Shown in pieces: positions 6,970 through 13,929 of a stretch of DNA of 28,735 nt. The notes beneath the pieces were generated by a model that was given only the letters and a program-made list of their open reading frames with translations, did no database searches and was not told the DNA's origin. The DNA is from SCUN01 sp964343975 (GTDB lineage Bacteria > Acidobacteriota > Vicinamibacteria > Vicinamibacterales > SCN-69-37): assembly GCA_964343975.1 (NCBI GenBank), contig CAYFLU010000021.1, positions 1 through 28,735 on the forward strand, written 5' to 3'. Position 1 is the stretch's first letter. Each line of letters begins with the position of its first letter. The translations under genes and the position numbers were made by a program.

Positions 6970-7233
6970 CTAGTTCTTGTCTGCCGGGATGATGCTGATC
7001 TTGCGCCCGTGCCCGCCGTGGTTGCTGAACTTCACGACGCCCGTGACCTTGGCGAAGAGCGAATCATCCTTCGCCAGACCGACGTTCGTGCCCGGGTTGA
7101 ACCGGCGGCCGCGCTGGCGGACGAGGATCGAACCGCCCGTCACGAGCTTGCCGTCGTGTTCCTTGACGCCGAGTCGCTGAGAGTTGCTATCGCGCCCGTT
7201 GCGTGACGCGCCTTGACCTTTTTTATGAGCCAT
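6970..7233 (-). CDS. rpmA: 50S ribosomal protein L27
   Basis: Small basic protein of the large subunit whose N-terminus reaches the peptidyl-transferase centre. The 87-residue sequence opens with MAHKKGQGASRNGRDSNSQR, the standard L27 start with no cleavable leader of the Firmicutes type, and continues VTGGSILVRQRG, FNPGTNVGLAKDD and FANVVKF-like C-terminal strands (SLFAKVTGVVKFSN). It is in the usual rplU-rpmA-obgE order, 17 bases after the rplU stop and 3 bases before obgE. Confidence 0.98.
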   Translation of the reverse strand: MAHKKGQGASRNGRDSNSQRLGVKEHDGKLVTGGSILVRQRGRRFNPGTNVGLAKDDSLFAKVTGVVKFSNHGGHGRKISIIPADKN

Positions 7234-7250
7234 GACCTGAACCTGATCCC

Positions 7251-7565
7251 TTACGCGTTGATGCTGGTGACCTTCACGCGCGTCTGCTGCGTGCGGTGGC
7301 CCTGCGTGCGGCGGTACTGCTTACGGCGCTTGTACTTGAACACGCGAACCTTCTTGCCCTGGCTCTGCGCTTCAACCACGCCAACGACCGTCGCACCCGC
7401 GATGAACGGCGCGCCAACGGTGACGGCGCCGTCACCCTTCTCCACGAGAAGCACCTTGTCGAAGGTGAATTCCGTGCCCGGCTCCGCGTCGATACGATCC
7501 ACGACCACCACGGTGCCCGCAACGACCTTTTCTTGCCGGCCCCCGGCCTGAACAATGGCGAACAT
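7251..7565 (-). CDS. rplU: 50S ribosomal protein L21
   Basis: Large-subunit protein binding 23S rRNA. The 104-residue product starts MFAIVQAGGRQEKVVAG and ends with the basic YKRRKQYRRTQGHRTQQTRVKV, both typical of L21. The ATG at 7565 is preceded by GGGAG eight bases upstream (leftward strand), a good ribosome-binding site, so the longer frame to 7631 is rejected. The 93-base upstream gap contains a nested hairpin that could be an autoregulatory leader. It heads the ribosomal part of a long leftward gene string. Confidence 0.98.
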   Translation of the reverse strand: MFAIVQAGGRQEKVVAGTVVVVDRIDAEPGTEFTFDKVLLVEKGDGAVTVGAPFIAGATVVGVVEAQSQGKKVRVFKYKRRKQYRRTQGHRTQQTRVKVTSINA

Positions 7566-7582
7566 TTCTAAATCTCCCTCAA

Positions 7583-7622
7583 TGGCCCAGCCGCTGCACG
7601 GAGACACCTCCGGACCGGGCCA
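7583..7622 (-). promoter_or_regulatory. Nested hairpin in the rplU leader, candidate ribosomal-protein leader
   Basis: Just upstream of rplU, an outer 6-bp stem (7583-7588 with 7617-7622, TGGCCC/GGGCCA) encloses an inner perfect 5-bp stem, CGGAG/CTCCG (7599-7603 with 7608-7612), with a 4-base loop. The structure ends 17 bases before the rplU ATG. L21 leaders that bind the protein are known in other phyla; this one is inferred only from base pairing and place. Confidence 0.4.
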
Positions 7623-7658
7623 GAACTTCAAAGGCTATCAGAGTACGAGGGCCCGGGT

Positions 7659-8450
7659 CTACTTCAGCAGCGTCCGGGTGCTCTTGATCTTCTGAGAGCT
7701 CAAGGTATTCAGGAACCCCGGGATCAGCCGGTCCATCAGCTCGAAGTAGGAGGACAGGGCGGGGGTATTCTGGGCCGCCTGATAGAGCGTTTCCTCCCGG
7801 TAGGAGTCTGAGTAGAGCTGGGCCCCGGTCCGGCCGTCGATGAAGATGAACTTGGGGGCGATCGCGAAGCCCTTCCGGTCCATCCACTGGCGCACCGAGA
7901 CGACCGAGCGCTGGCCGAGCTGGTTGATGGTCTCCCGCGGGGTCTCGACGATGCCGCTCTTGTTGATGTCCGTGAAATACACGACGCCGGTCACGATGAG
8001 CGGGGTCTGGTATTCCTCGCCGAGCTTCTTCCAATAGGCCACGTCGGCGAAGATCGGCTCGTAGGCTTGGAGGTCCTTCTCGGACTTCACATCCGCCTTG
8101 GGGTCCTTCGGGTCTTTCGGGGTTGTGGGATCCGCCGCCGGGGTCGCGACGTTGCCCTTCATCTTGTCGACGATGTCGACGAGCGAGACGACGTCGCTGT
8201 CGATGACCTTCAGGTTCGACTTGGTCCGCAGCTGGCTGCGGAGCAAGCGCACCGTCTCGCTGTTGACGTCGACGTCCTTCGAGCCTCCCGACAGGAAGCC
8301 ATACACGAGCACGCGCTGGAAGGGCGTCGTGTCGAGCTTGGCCTGGATCGGCACTTCGATGCCGATCTCCTGGAAATTCACGCCGCAGGCGGCAGACACC
8401 GCCAGCGCGGCAGACAGACTAACGATCGCGGCGACGCTGCGTGCGGTCAT
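7659..8450 (-). CDS. Predicted lipoprotein, possibly CsgG/LpoB-like fold
   Basis: A 263-residue protein with a lipoprotein signal peptide: MTARSVAAIVSLSAALAVSAAC, lipobox ending at Cys22. After the signal, RVLVYGFLSGGSKDVDVNSETVRLLRSQLRTKSNLKVID (about 45-85) and YWKKLGEEYQTPLIVTGVVYF (about 139-159) resemble the layout of CsgG/TolB-N/LpoB-type domains, where a strand-helix pair ends in a conserved value such as VLTG; this is fold-level resemblance only. Between them is a Lys/Asp/Pro-rich linker (PTTPKDPKDPKADVKSEKD, about 108-128). It follows GRTGAQLYSDSYREE and a helical C-terminus. The start overlaps the TPR gene stop by 32 bases, so the two are co-expressed. Likely attached to the outer membrane; function unknown. 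Confidence 0.8.
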   Translation of the reverse strand: MTARSVAAIVSLSAALAVSAACGVNFQEIGIEVPIQAKLDTTPFQRVLVYGFLSGGSKDVDVNSETVRLLRSQLRTKSNLKVIDSDVVSLVDIVDKMKGNVATPAADPTTPKDPKDPKADVKSEKDLQAYEPIFADVAYWKKLGEEYQTPLIVTGVVYFTDINKSGIVETPRETINQLGQRSVVSVRQWMDRKGFAIAPKFIFIDGRTGAQLYSDSYREETLYQAAQNTPALSSYFELMDRLIPGFLNTLSSQKIKSTRTLLK

Positions 8451-8772
8451 AGACTTCCCTGAACAGGTCGTAGTTCTGACGGATCATCTGGTTTTCCGGG
8501 TCGAGTTTGATCGCCTTGTCGTACGCCTTGCGCGCATCCTCGAACCGGCCCTGCTGCTCATACGCAATGCCGAGGTCGTTCCATGCCGCGGCATAGGTGG
8601 GATCGATTTCCACGGCCTTCTCCCACCGGAACGTGGCCTCTTTCCAGAGACCCTTCTCGGCGACGGAGATGCCGAACTCCACCTGCTCGCGTGCATCGGT
8701 GCGTCGGTCCGCAAACGCCGGAACCGCGACGAGCATCGCCAGCAGGCACATGCCAATGACTCGTGTTCTCAT
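8419..8772 (-). CDS. Secreted tetratricopeptide-repeat protein
   Basis: A 117-residue protein with a signal peptide (MRTRVIGMCLLAMLVAVPAFA, probable cleavage after AFA) and two to three TPR units in residues about 28-100: VEFGISVAEKGLWKEATFRWEKAVEIDPT, YAAAWNDLGIAYEQQGRFEDARKAYDKAIKLDPE, then a partial third helix pair. TPRs bind other proteins; the likely place is the periplasm, with the lipoprotein encoded next as an obvious candidate partner. I take the ATG at 8772, since it begins the signal peptide and lies downstream of a sigma-70-like promoter whose -10 box would otherwise be inside the gene (in-frame ATG at 8808). Divergent from dprA. Confidence 0.87.
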   Translation of the reverse strand: MRTRVIGMCLLAMLVAVPAFADRRTDAREQVEFGISVAEKGLWKEATFRWEKAVEIDPTYAAAWNDLGIAYEQQGRFEDARKAYDKAIKLDPENQMIRQNYDLFREVYDRTQRRRDR

Positions 8773-8788
8773 AGGCTGATCAGCCCTC

Positions 8789-8816
8789 ACTATACCGCCG
8801 TACCCCATAGGCGCAA
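8789..8816 (-). promoter_or_regulatory. Sigma-70-type promoter for the TPR/lipoprotein genes
   Basis: On the leftward strand, TTGCGC (8816-8811), a 16-base spacer, and TATAGT (8794-8789): 4/6 and 5/6 matches to the -35 and -10 consensus. The predicted transcription start near 8782 leaves about 10 bases before the ATG at 8772, a very short leader. Confidence 0.5.
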
Positions 8817-8817
8817 C

Positions 8818-8879
8818 GGCGGCAACGGTGTCAGGTTTTGCAAAGTCGCTGCCGCTTCAAAACCTCAAAAATTGCCGCC
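8818..8879. repeat. Nested inverted repeat between the TPR gene and dprA
   Basis: Two perfect 8-bp inverted repeats share nearly the same centre. Outer: GGCGGCAA (8818-8825) and TTGCCGCC (8872-8879). Inner: AGGTTTTG (8833-8840) and CAAAACCT (8858-8865), separated by 17 bases. The flanks between inner and outer arms are 7 and 6 bases. The whole lies about 65-126 bases upstream of the predicted sigma-54 start for dprA, the usual range for an activator site; alternatively it is a REP-like hairpin element. Confidence 0.8.
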
Positions 8880-8917
8880 TGCAGATTGCGGACCGCCTGA
8901 TTTCGCAGGCATTTATG

Positions 8918-8933
8918 TGGCACGGCGGCTGCA
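8918..8933 (+). promoter_or_regulatory. Sigma-54 (RpoN) promoter match upstream of dprA
   Basis: TGGCACG (8918-8924), 4 bases, CTGCA (8929-8933), against the consensus TGGCACG-N4-TTGC(A/T): only one position differs, and the invariant GG and GC have the correct spacing. Predicted start about 8944, giving a 34-base leader before the dprA GTG at 8978. It is the only intergenic match in the window. A small hairpin, GCCTG (8895-8899)/CAGGC (8906-8910), lies just upstream. Confidence 0.6.
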
Positions 8934-8977
8934 CTTGTTGTCCCCCGTTACGCACCACGTAAGACGCGAGGGGAAAT

Positions 8978-10081
8978 GTGAAAGTCACCATGGCACTGGC
9001 GGACGTCGTGACGTTGTCGTGTCTCAGGCCACCGGCCGGCGAGACGTTGCTGGCGCGCACGTTCAAAGCACTCGTTGACGACCCACGCGGGGAGCTCTTT
9101 GCGTGGACGGCGGACCAGCTTCTGGACGCGATGTGCGATCGGCTCGAGGTACCGATCGAGGCACGAGGGGCGGCGGTTGCCGAGGCCCGTCGCTATGCCG
9201 GTCTGGCGCTCGACCGTGCGGAACGCGAGGGACTGACGCCGATTCCTTGCACCGACGAGCGGTATCCGTCGTGGCTCTGGGAAGTGGCCGATCCGCCGCC
9301 CGTGCTGTGGGTCAAGGGCGTGGCCGGGGCAGTGGCTGTGCCGGCCGTGGCCGTGGTGGGTTCGCGGCATGCCTCTCCGGCCGGCCTGGCGTTGGCTCGG
9401 CAGCTCGGTCATGGTCTGGCTGAGGTCGGGCTCCTGGTGGTCAGTGGCTTGGCGCGTGGCGTCGATGGGGCCTCACACGAGGGCGCCCTGGAGGCGGGCG
9501 GCCGGACGCTGGGCGTGCTCGGGTGTGGGGCGGACGTGATCTACCCGGCCGAGCACCGGGATCTGACCGCGCGCGTGGCGGCCTCCGCTGGCGTGTGGTC
9601 GGAGCTCCCGCCCGGCACCACGCCCCAGCCGCACTACTTTCCCCTCCGCAACCGCATCATCTCCGGCCTCTCACGCGCCGTGGTGGTGATCGAGGCCGGT
9701 GAACGGAGTGGGTCACTGATCACCGCCCGGATGGCGCTCGAGCAGGGCCGTGAGGTACTGGCCGTGCCCGGCAGCGTGCTGTCCGGGCGCAGCCGGGGAT
9801 GTCACGCCTTAATAAAGGACGGAGCCCGTTTGGTCGAGACTGTTGGAGATGTTCTGGATGAACTCGGATGGGCCCGCCCGGACGAATCGACCGAGAGGAT
9901 GGATTCTAAGTCATTGCCAATAAGTGACTTGGAGTCAAAGATGGTGCCCGGAGACGTGCATGATGTCGACGGGTTGGCCAAACTCACCGGTTGGGCGACC
10001 GGCCAATTGCTGGCAGAATTGGCCTCCCTCGAAATCCACGGCCGTGTGGCGCGTGTGCCCGGCGGTTGGGTCCGCCGCTAG
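8978..10081 (+). CDS. dprA: DNA-processing protein DprA (Smf)
   Basis: Loads RecA on incoming single-stranded DNA during transformation, and is also common in non-competent bacteria. The 367-residue protein has an N-terminal helical region to about 85, then the extended Rossmann domain: VAVVGSRHASPAGLALAR (about 124-141), VVSGLARGVDGASHEGALEAGGRTLGVLGCGADVIYPAEH (about 154-193), FPLRNRIISGLSRAVVVIEAGERSGSLITARMALEQGREVLAVPG. The C-terminus (about 328-367, VDGLAKLTGWATGQLLAELASLEIHGRV) is the DML1-like winged helix. The linker around 303-325 is encoded by AT-richer DNA than its surroundings. Start: GTG at 8978 has GAGGGG four bases upstream; ATG at 8990 is the alternative. First gene of dprA-topA-trmFO-xerC, with a sigma-54-like promoter. 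Confidence 0.95.
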   Translation: MKVTMALADVVTLSCLRPPAGETLLARTFKALVDDPRGELFAWTADQLLDAMCDRLEVPIEARGAAVAEARRYAGLALDRAEREGLTPIPCTDERYPSWLWEVADPPPVLWVKGVAGAVAVPAVAVVGSRHASPAGLALARQLGHGLAEVGLLVVSGLARGVDGASHEGALEAGGRTLGVLGCGADVIYPAEHRDLTARVAASAGVWSELPPGTTPQPHYFPLRNRIISGLSRAVVVIEAGERSGSLITARMALEQGREVLAVPGSVLSGRSRGCHALIKDGARLVETVGDVLDELGWARPDESTERMDSKSLPISDLESKMVPGDVHDVDGLAKLTGWATGQLLAELASLEIHGRVARVPGGWVRR

Positions 10082-10141
10082 CCCGAACGGGCGGGCGACT
10101 GGACGAGAGTGCTAGTGTAAAAAAGGGAACGGCACATTTAT

Positions 10142-12604
10142 ATGGCAAAGGCATTGGTGATCGTCGAATCACCAGCGAAAGCGAAAACGATCAACAAGTA
10201 CCTCGGGCGCGACTACAAGGTCGTCGCCTCCATGGGCCACGTCCGCGACTTGCCGAAGAGCAAGCTTGGCGTCGATGTGGATGAGGACTTCACCCCGGAA
10301 TATGTGGTCATTCCGGACCGCGCGAAGGTCATCAAGGAGTTGAAGGACGCCGCGAAGGGCGTCGACGACGTCTACGTCGCGACCGACCCTGACCGCGAAG
10401 GCGAGGCGATCGGCTGGCATCTGGCCGAGGAGCTCGGCAGCAAGAAGCGGAAGATTCACCGCCTGATGTTCAACGAGATCACCAAGAAGGCGATTCTCGA
10501 AGCGATCAAGCATCCCGGCCAGATCGACATGAAGATGGTCGACGCGCAGCAGGCGCGGCGCGTGCTTGACCGCCTGGTGGGCTACAAGATCAGCCCGATT
10601 CTGTGGGACAAGGTGCGCCGCGGCCTGAGCGCCGGGCGCGTGCAGTCGGTTGCGCTCAAGATCATCTGCGACCGCGAGCGCGAGATTGAAGCCTTCACAC
10701 CCGAAGAGTATTGGCATCTGACGGCGCGTCTGGCCGGTCCGGAGCCGCCGGAGTTCGAAGCGCGCCTCGTGCGCAAGGGCAGTGCGGCCGCGAAGGTCAG
10801 CAACGAAGCCGAAGCCAAGCAGGTCCTTGCCGACCTCGCGAAGGCCGACTTCGTGGTCTCGGACATCGCGCAGAAGGAGCGGAAGAAGCACGCCGCGCCG
10901 CCGTTCATCACGAGCAAGCTGCAGCAGGCATCGCGCTTCCCCGTGAAGAAGACGATGATGATCGCGCAGCAGCTCTATGAGGGCATCGAGCTGCCGGGTG
11001 AGGAAGCCGCGGTCGGTCTCATCACCTACATGCGTACCGACTCGGTCCGCGTGGCCGATCAGGCGCTGCACGACGTGCGCGAGCACATCGGGTTGCAGTA
11101 CGGCGGGGCGTACGTGCCGGCCGAGCCGAACCGCTTCAAGGTGAAGGCCAGCGCGCAGGACGCGCACGAAGCGATTCGTCCGACGTTCATGAAGTACACG
11201 CCGGAATCGGTGCGTGCGCACCTGACGCCGGATCAGTACTACCTCTATCGCCTCATCTGGAACCGCTTCGTGGCGTCGCAGATGATGCCGGCGACGTTCG
11301 ACGACACGACCGTCGACATCACGGCGAAGGACTACCTCTTCCGCGCGAAGGGCTCCGTGCCGAAGTTCGCGGGCTGGCTGGCGGTCTACGACGCCGGCAC
11401 GACGGAAGCGGAAGAAAGCGAACGGACCGAGCGGCCGGCGCCGAACCAGTCGGTGGCGCCGTCGGCCGAGGCCGACGACGATGCCGTGAGCGGCGTGCTG
11501 CCGCCGTTGAAGGCGGGCCAGAAGCTCGCGGTCCGCGAGATCAAGCCCGAGCAGAAGTTCACGCAGCCGCCCGCGCGCTACAACGAAGGCTCGCTCGTGA
11601 AGGCGCTCGAAGAAAACGGCATCGGCCGTCCGAGCACCTACGCCTCGATCATCTCGGTGCTTCAGGCGCGCGACTACGTCAACAAGGTCGAAGGCCGCTT
11701 CTGGCCGACGATTCTCGGACGACGACTCGTGGAGAAACTCCTGACGCCGGCGTTCGACGACATCCTCGAGATCGCCTACACGGCGAAGATGGAAGAGGAG
11801 CTCGACGACATCGAGAAGGGCAAGGCCGACTACAGCGATGTGCTCAAGGCCTTCTACAAGGACTTCAAGAAGGACCTGAAGCGCGCCGAGAAGGAAATGC
11901 CCAACTTCAAGGAAGGGCAGCCGACCGGCATCACGTGCGACAAGTGCGGCACGGGAGAAATGGTCGAGAAGGCCGGCAAGTTCGGCATCTTCCTCGCCTG
12001 CAGCCGCTATCCCGATTGCGACAACACGAAGGAAATCGAGACGCCCGCGGCGCCGTCGACCGACGAACTCGATGAGGCGTGCGAGAACTGCGGCAAGCCG
12101 ATGGTCGTCAAGCGCGGCCGCTTCGGTCAGTTCCTTGCGTGCACCGGCTATCCCGAGTGCAAGACGACGCGCAAGATCATCCAGTCGAAGACCGGTGTCG
12201 CCGCGGCGAAGCCGGATCAGATCCTCGACGAGAAGTGCCCGAACTGCGGCAAGAACCTCGTGGTGAAGCAGGGCCGGTACGGCGAGTTCACCGCGTGCAC
12301 GGGCTATCCCGACTGCCGTTACGTGAAGCAGAAGCTCACGGGCATCAAGTGTCCGAAGGACGGCGGCGATGTGGCGGAGCGGAAGTCGCGGCGCGGCAAG
12401 GAGTTCTACGGCTGCGTGAACTATCCGAAGTGCGACTTCACGTTGTGGAACAAGCCGGTGCCCGACCAGAACTGTCCCAAGTGCCAGTGGCCATTCCTCA
12501 CCGAGAAGATCACCAAGCGGCATGGCCGCCAGTTGATCTGCGCGAACGAGGAGTGCGACTTCATCATGGACGCGCCGCTGCCTGAGGAAGCCTCGACGAC
12601 GTGA
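10142..12604 (+). CDS. topA: DNA topoisomerase I
   Basis: Type IA topoisomerase that relaxes negative supercoils. The 820-residue protein has the Toprim domain at 1-135 (LVIVESPAKAKTI with Glu9; TDPDREGEAI with Asp82, Asp84 and Glu86 for Mg), then RRVLDRLVGYKISPILW and the active-site tyrosine in LITYMRTDS (Tyr296). RYNEGSLVKALEENGIGRPSTYA follows. The C-terminus, from about 597, has five zinc-ribbon units: CDKC, CENC, CPNC, CPKD and CPKC; the fourth has Asp in place of the second Cys of its first pair. Residues 420-450 are a charged, low-complexity insert. The ATG at 10142 is 60 bases after dprA; its TGA overlaps trmFO as GTGA. Confidence 0.98.
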   Translation: MAKALVIVESPAKAKTINKYLGRDYKVVASMGHVRDLPKSKLGVDVDEDFTPEYVVIPDRAKVIKELKDAAKGVDDVYVATDPDREGEAIGWHLAEELGSKKRKIHRLMFNEITKKAILEAIKHPGQIDMKMVDAQQARRVLDRLVGYKISPILWDKVRRGLSAGRVQSVALKIICDREREIEAFTPEEYWHLTARLAGPEPPEFEARLVRKGSAAAKVSNEAEAKQVLADLAKADFVVSDIAQKERKKHAAPPFITSKLQQASRFPVKKTMMIAQQLYEGIELPGEEAAVGLITYMRTDSVRVADQALHDVREHIGLQYGGAYVPAEPNRFKVKASAQDAHEAIRPTFMKYTPESVRAHLTPDQYYLYRLIWNRFVASQMMPATFDDTTVDITAKDYLFRAKGSVPKFAGWLAVYDAGTTEAEESERTERPAPNQSVAPSAEADDDAVSGVLPPLKAGQKLAVREIKPEQKFTQPPARYNEGSLVKALEENGIGRPSTYASIISVLQARDYVNKVEGRFWPTILGRRLVEKLLTPAFDDILEIAYTAKMEEELDDIEKGKADYSDVLKAFYKDFKKDLKRAEKEMPNFKEGQPTGITCDKCGTGEMVEKAGKFGIFLACSRYPDCDNTKEIETPAAPSTDELDEACENCGKPMVVKRGRFGQFLACTGYPECKTTRKIIQSKTGVAAAKPDQILDEKCPNCGKNLVVKQGRYGEFTACTGYPDCRYVKQKLTGIKCPKDGGDVAERKSRRGKEFYGCVNYPKCDFTLWNKPVPDQNCPKCQWPFLTEKITKRHGRQLICANEECDFIMDAPLPEEASTT

Positions 12605-13929
12605 TCCGGATCATCGGGGGCGGCCTGGCGGGCTGCGAGGCCGCGTGGCAGGCGGCCTCGCTCGGCGTGGATGTCACGCTGCATGAGATGCGGCCGGTCC
12701 GTCCGACGGCCGTGCATCAGACCGACCGGCTTGCCGAGCTCGTCTGTTCGAATTCCTTCCGCGGCGACAAGCTCGACAACGCCGTCGGTCTGCTCAAAGA
12801 GGAGATGCGGCGGCTCGGCTCGCTCGTCATGCGCTCCGCCGATCGCGTGCGCGTGCCGGCGGGCGCGGCGCTCGCCGTCGACCGCGAGCAGTTCGCCGAA
12901 GAAATGACCGCGGCGATCGCCTCGCACCCGCGGATCCGTCTGGAACGCGGCGAGATCGCGGACATTCCGGCGTCGACCGATCGCGATCCCGTGATCATCG
13001 CCACCGGTCCGCTGACCTCCGACACGTTGTCGGCAGCCATCGCCACGTTCGTCGGACGGCAACACCTCGCCTTCTTCGACGCGATCAGCCCGATCGTGCT
13101 GGCGGAGTCGCTCGACATGTCGAAGGTGTTTCGCGCGAGCCGCTGGAACCGCGGACAGAATGCCGACGGCGACTACCTGAACTGCCCGTTCACGAAAGAC
13201 GAGTACCTGCGGTTTCACGACGCGATCGTGACCGCGGAGAAAGCCACCGTGCACGACTTCGATCACACCAAGTTCTTCGAAGGCTGTCTGCCGATCGAGG
13301 TGATGGCGCATCGCGGCGTCGACACGCTGCGGTTCGGTCCGATGAAGCCGGCCGGGCTCGATGATCCCCGCACCGGTCGCTGGCCGTATGCCGTCGTCCA
13401 ACTCCGGCAGGACAACCTCGCGGCCGACCATTACAGTCTCGTCGGATTTCAGACGCAGCTGAAGTGGGGTGAGCAGGCGCGCGTGTTGCGGTTGATTCCC
13501 GGCCTCGAGCACGCCGAGTTTGTGCGGTACGGGATGATCCATCGCAACACGTACATCAACGGACCGACGGTGCTCGACGCGACGTGGCAGACGCGCGTGC
13601 GCCCGAGTCTCTTCTTCGCCGGGCAGGTCTCCGGCGTCGAAGGCTACGTCGAGTCGTCGGCGTCCGGTCTCATTGCGGGAATGAATGCGGCGCGGCTGTC
13701 ACTCGGCCTCGAGCCGCAGGCGCCGCCGCGGACGACGGCCATCGGCGCGCTGGCGTACTACGCGTCGCACGCCGATCCGGCGCACTACGATCCGTCGAAC
13801 ATCACGTTCGGCATCATGCCGCCGCTCGACACCCCACCGCGGGCGAAGCACGATCGCCAGCTCGCGATGAGCGCGCGCGCGCTCGCCGATCTCGATGCCT
13901 GGCGCGCCGCGCAGGCCGCGCATGCTTAA
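12601..13929 (+). CDS. trmFO: Folate/FAD-dependent tRNA (uracil-54-C5) methyltransferase TrmFO
   Basis: Makes the T in the T-loop (m5U54) of tRNAs using methylenetetrahydrofolate and FADH2, replacing the SAM enzyme TrmA. The 442-residue protein starts with the FAD-binding IIGGGLAGCEAAWQAA (residues 4-19) and has LVCSNSFRGDKLDNAVGLLKEEMR (about 48-71), FFEGCLPIEVMAHRG with the catalytic Cys229, YAVVQLRQDN and AGQVSGVEGYVESSASGLIAGMNAA near the end. The GTG start overlaps the topA stop by 4 bases; the TAA is inside the first codons of xerC. Position between topA and xerC is the classic one. Confidence 0.97.
   Translation: MIRIIGGGLAGCEAAWQAASLGVDVTLHEMRPVRPTAVHQTDRLAELVCSNSFRGDKLDNAVGLLKEEMRRLGSLVMRSADRVRVPAGAALAVDREQFAEEMTAAIASHPRIRLERGEIADIPASTDRDPVIIATGPLTSDTLSAAIATFVGRQHLAFFDAISPIVLAESLDMSKVFRASRWNRGQNADGDYLNCPFTKDEYLRFHDAIVTAEKATVHDFDHTKFFEGCLPIEVMAHRGVDTLRFGPMKPAGLDDPRTGRWPYAVVQLRQDNLAADHYSLVGFQTQLKWGEQARVLRLIPGLEHAEFVRYGMIHRNTYINGPTVLDATWQTRVRPSLFFAGQVSGVEGYVESSASGLIAGMNAARLSLGLEPQAPPRTTAIGALAYYASHADPAHYDPSNITFGIMPPLDTPPRAKHDRQLAMSARALADLDAWRAAQAAHA

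Noticed and set aside
10169..12523. 784-codon open frame opposite topA
   Set aside because: It mirrors topA codon by codon; the product is low-complexity (Arg, Leu, Val, His) with no domain, as expected of antisense frames in GC-rich genes.
12421..13542. 373-codon leftward frame opposite trmFO
   Set aside because: Shadow of trmFO, no recognisable motif, no ribosome-binding site.
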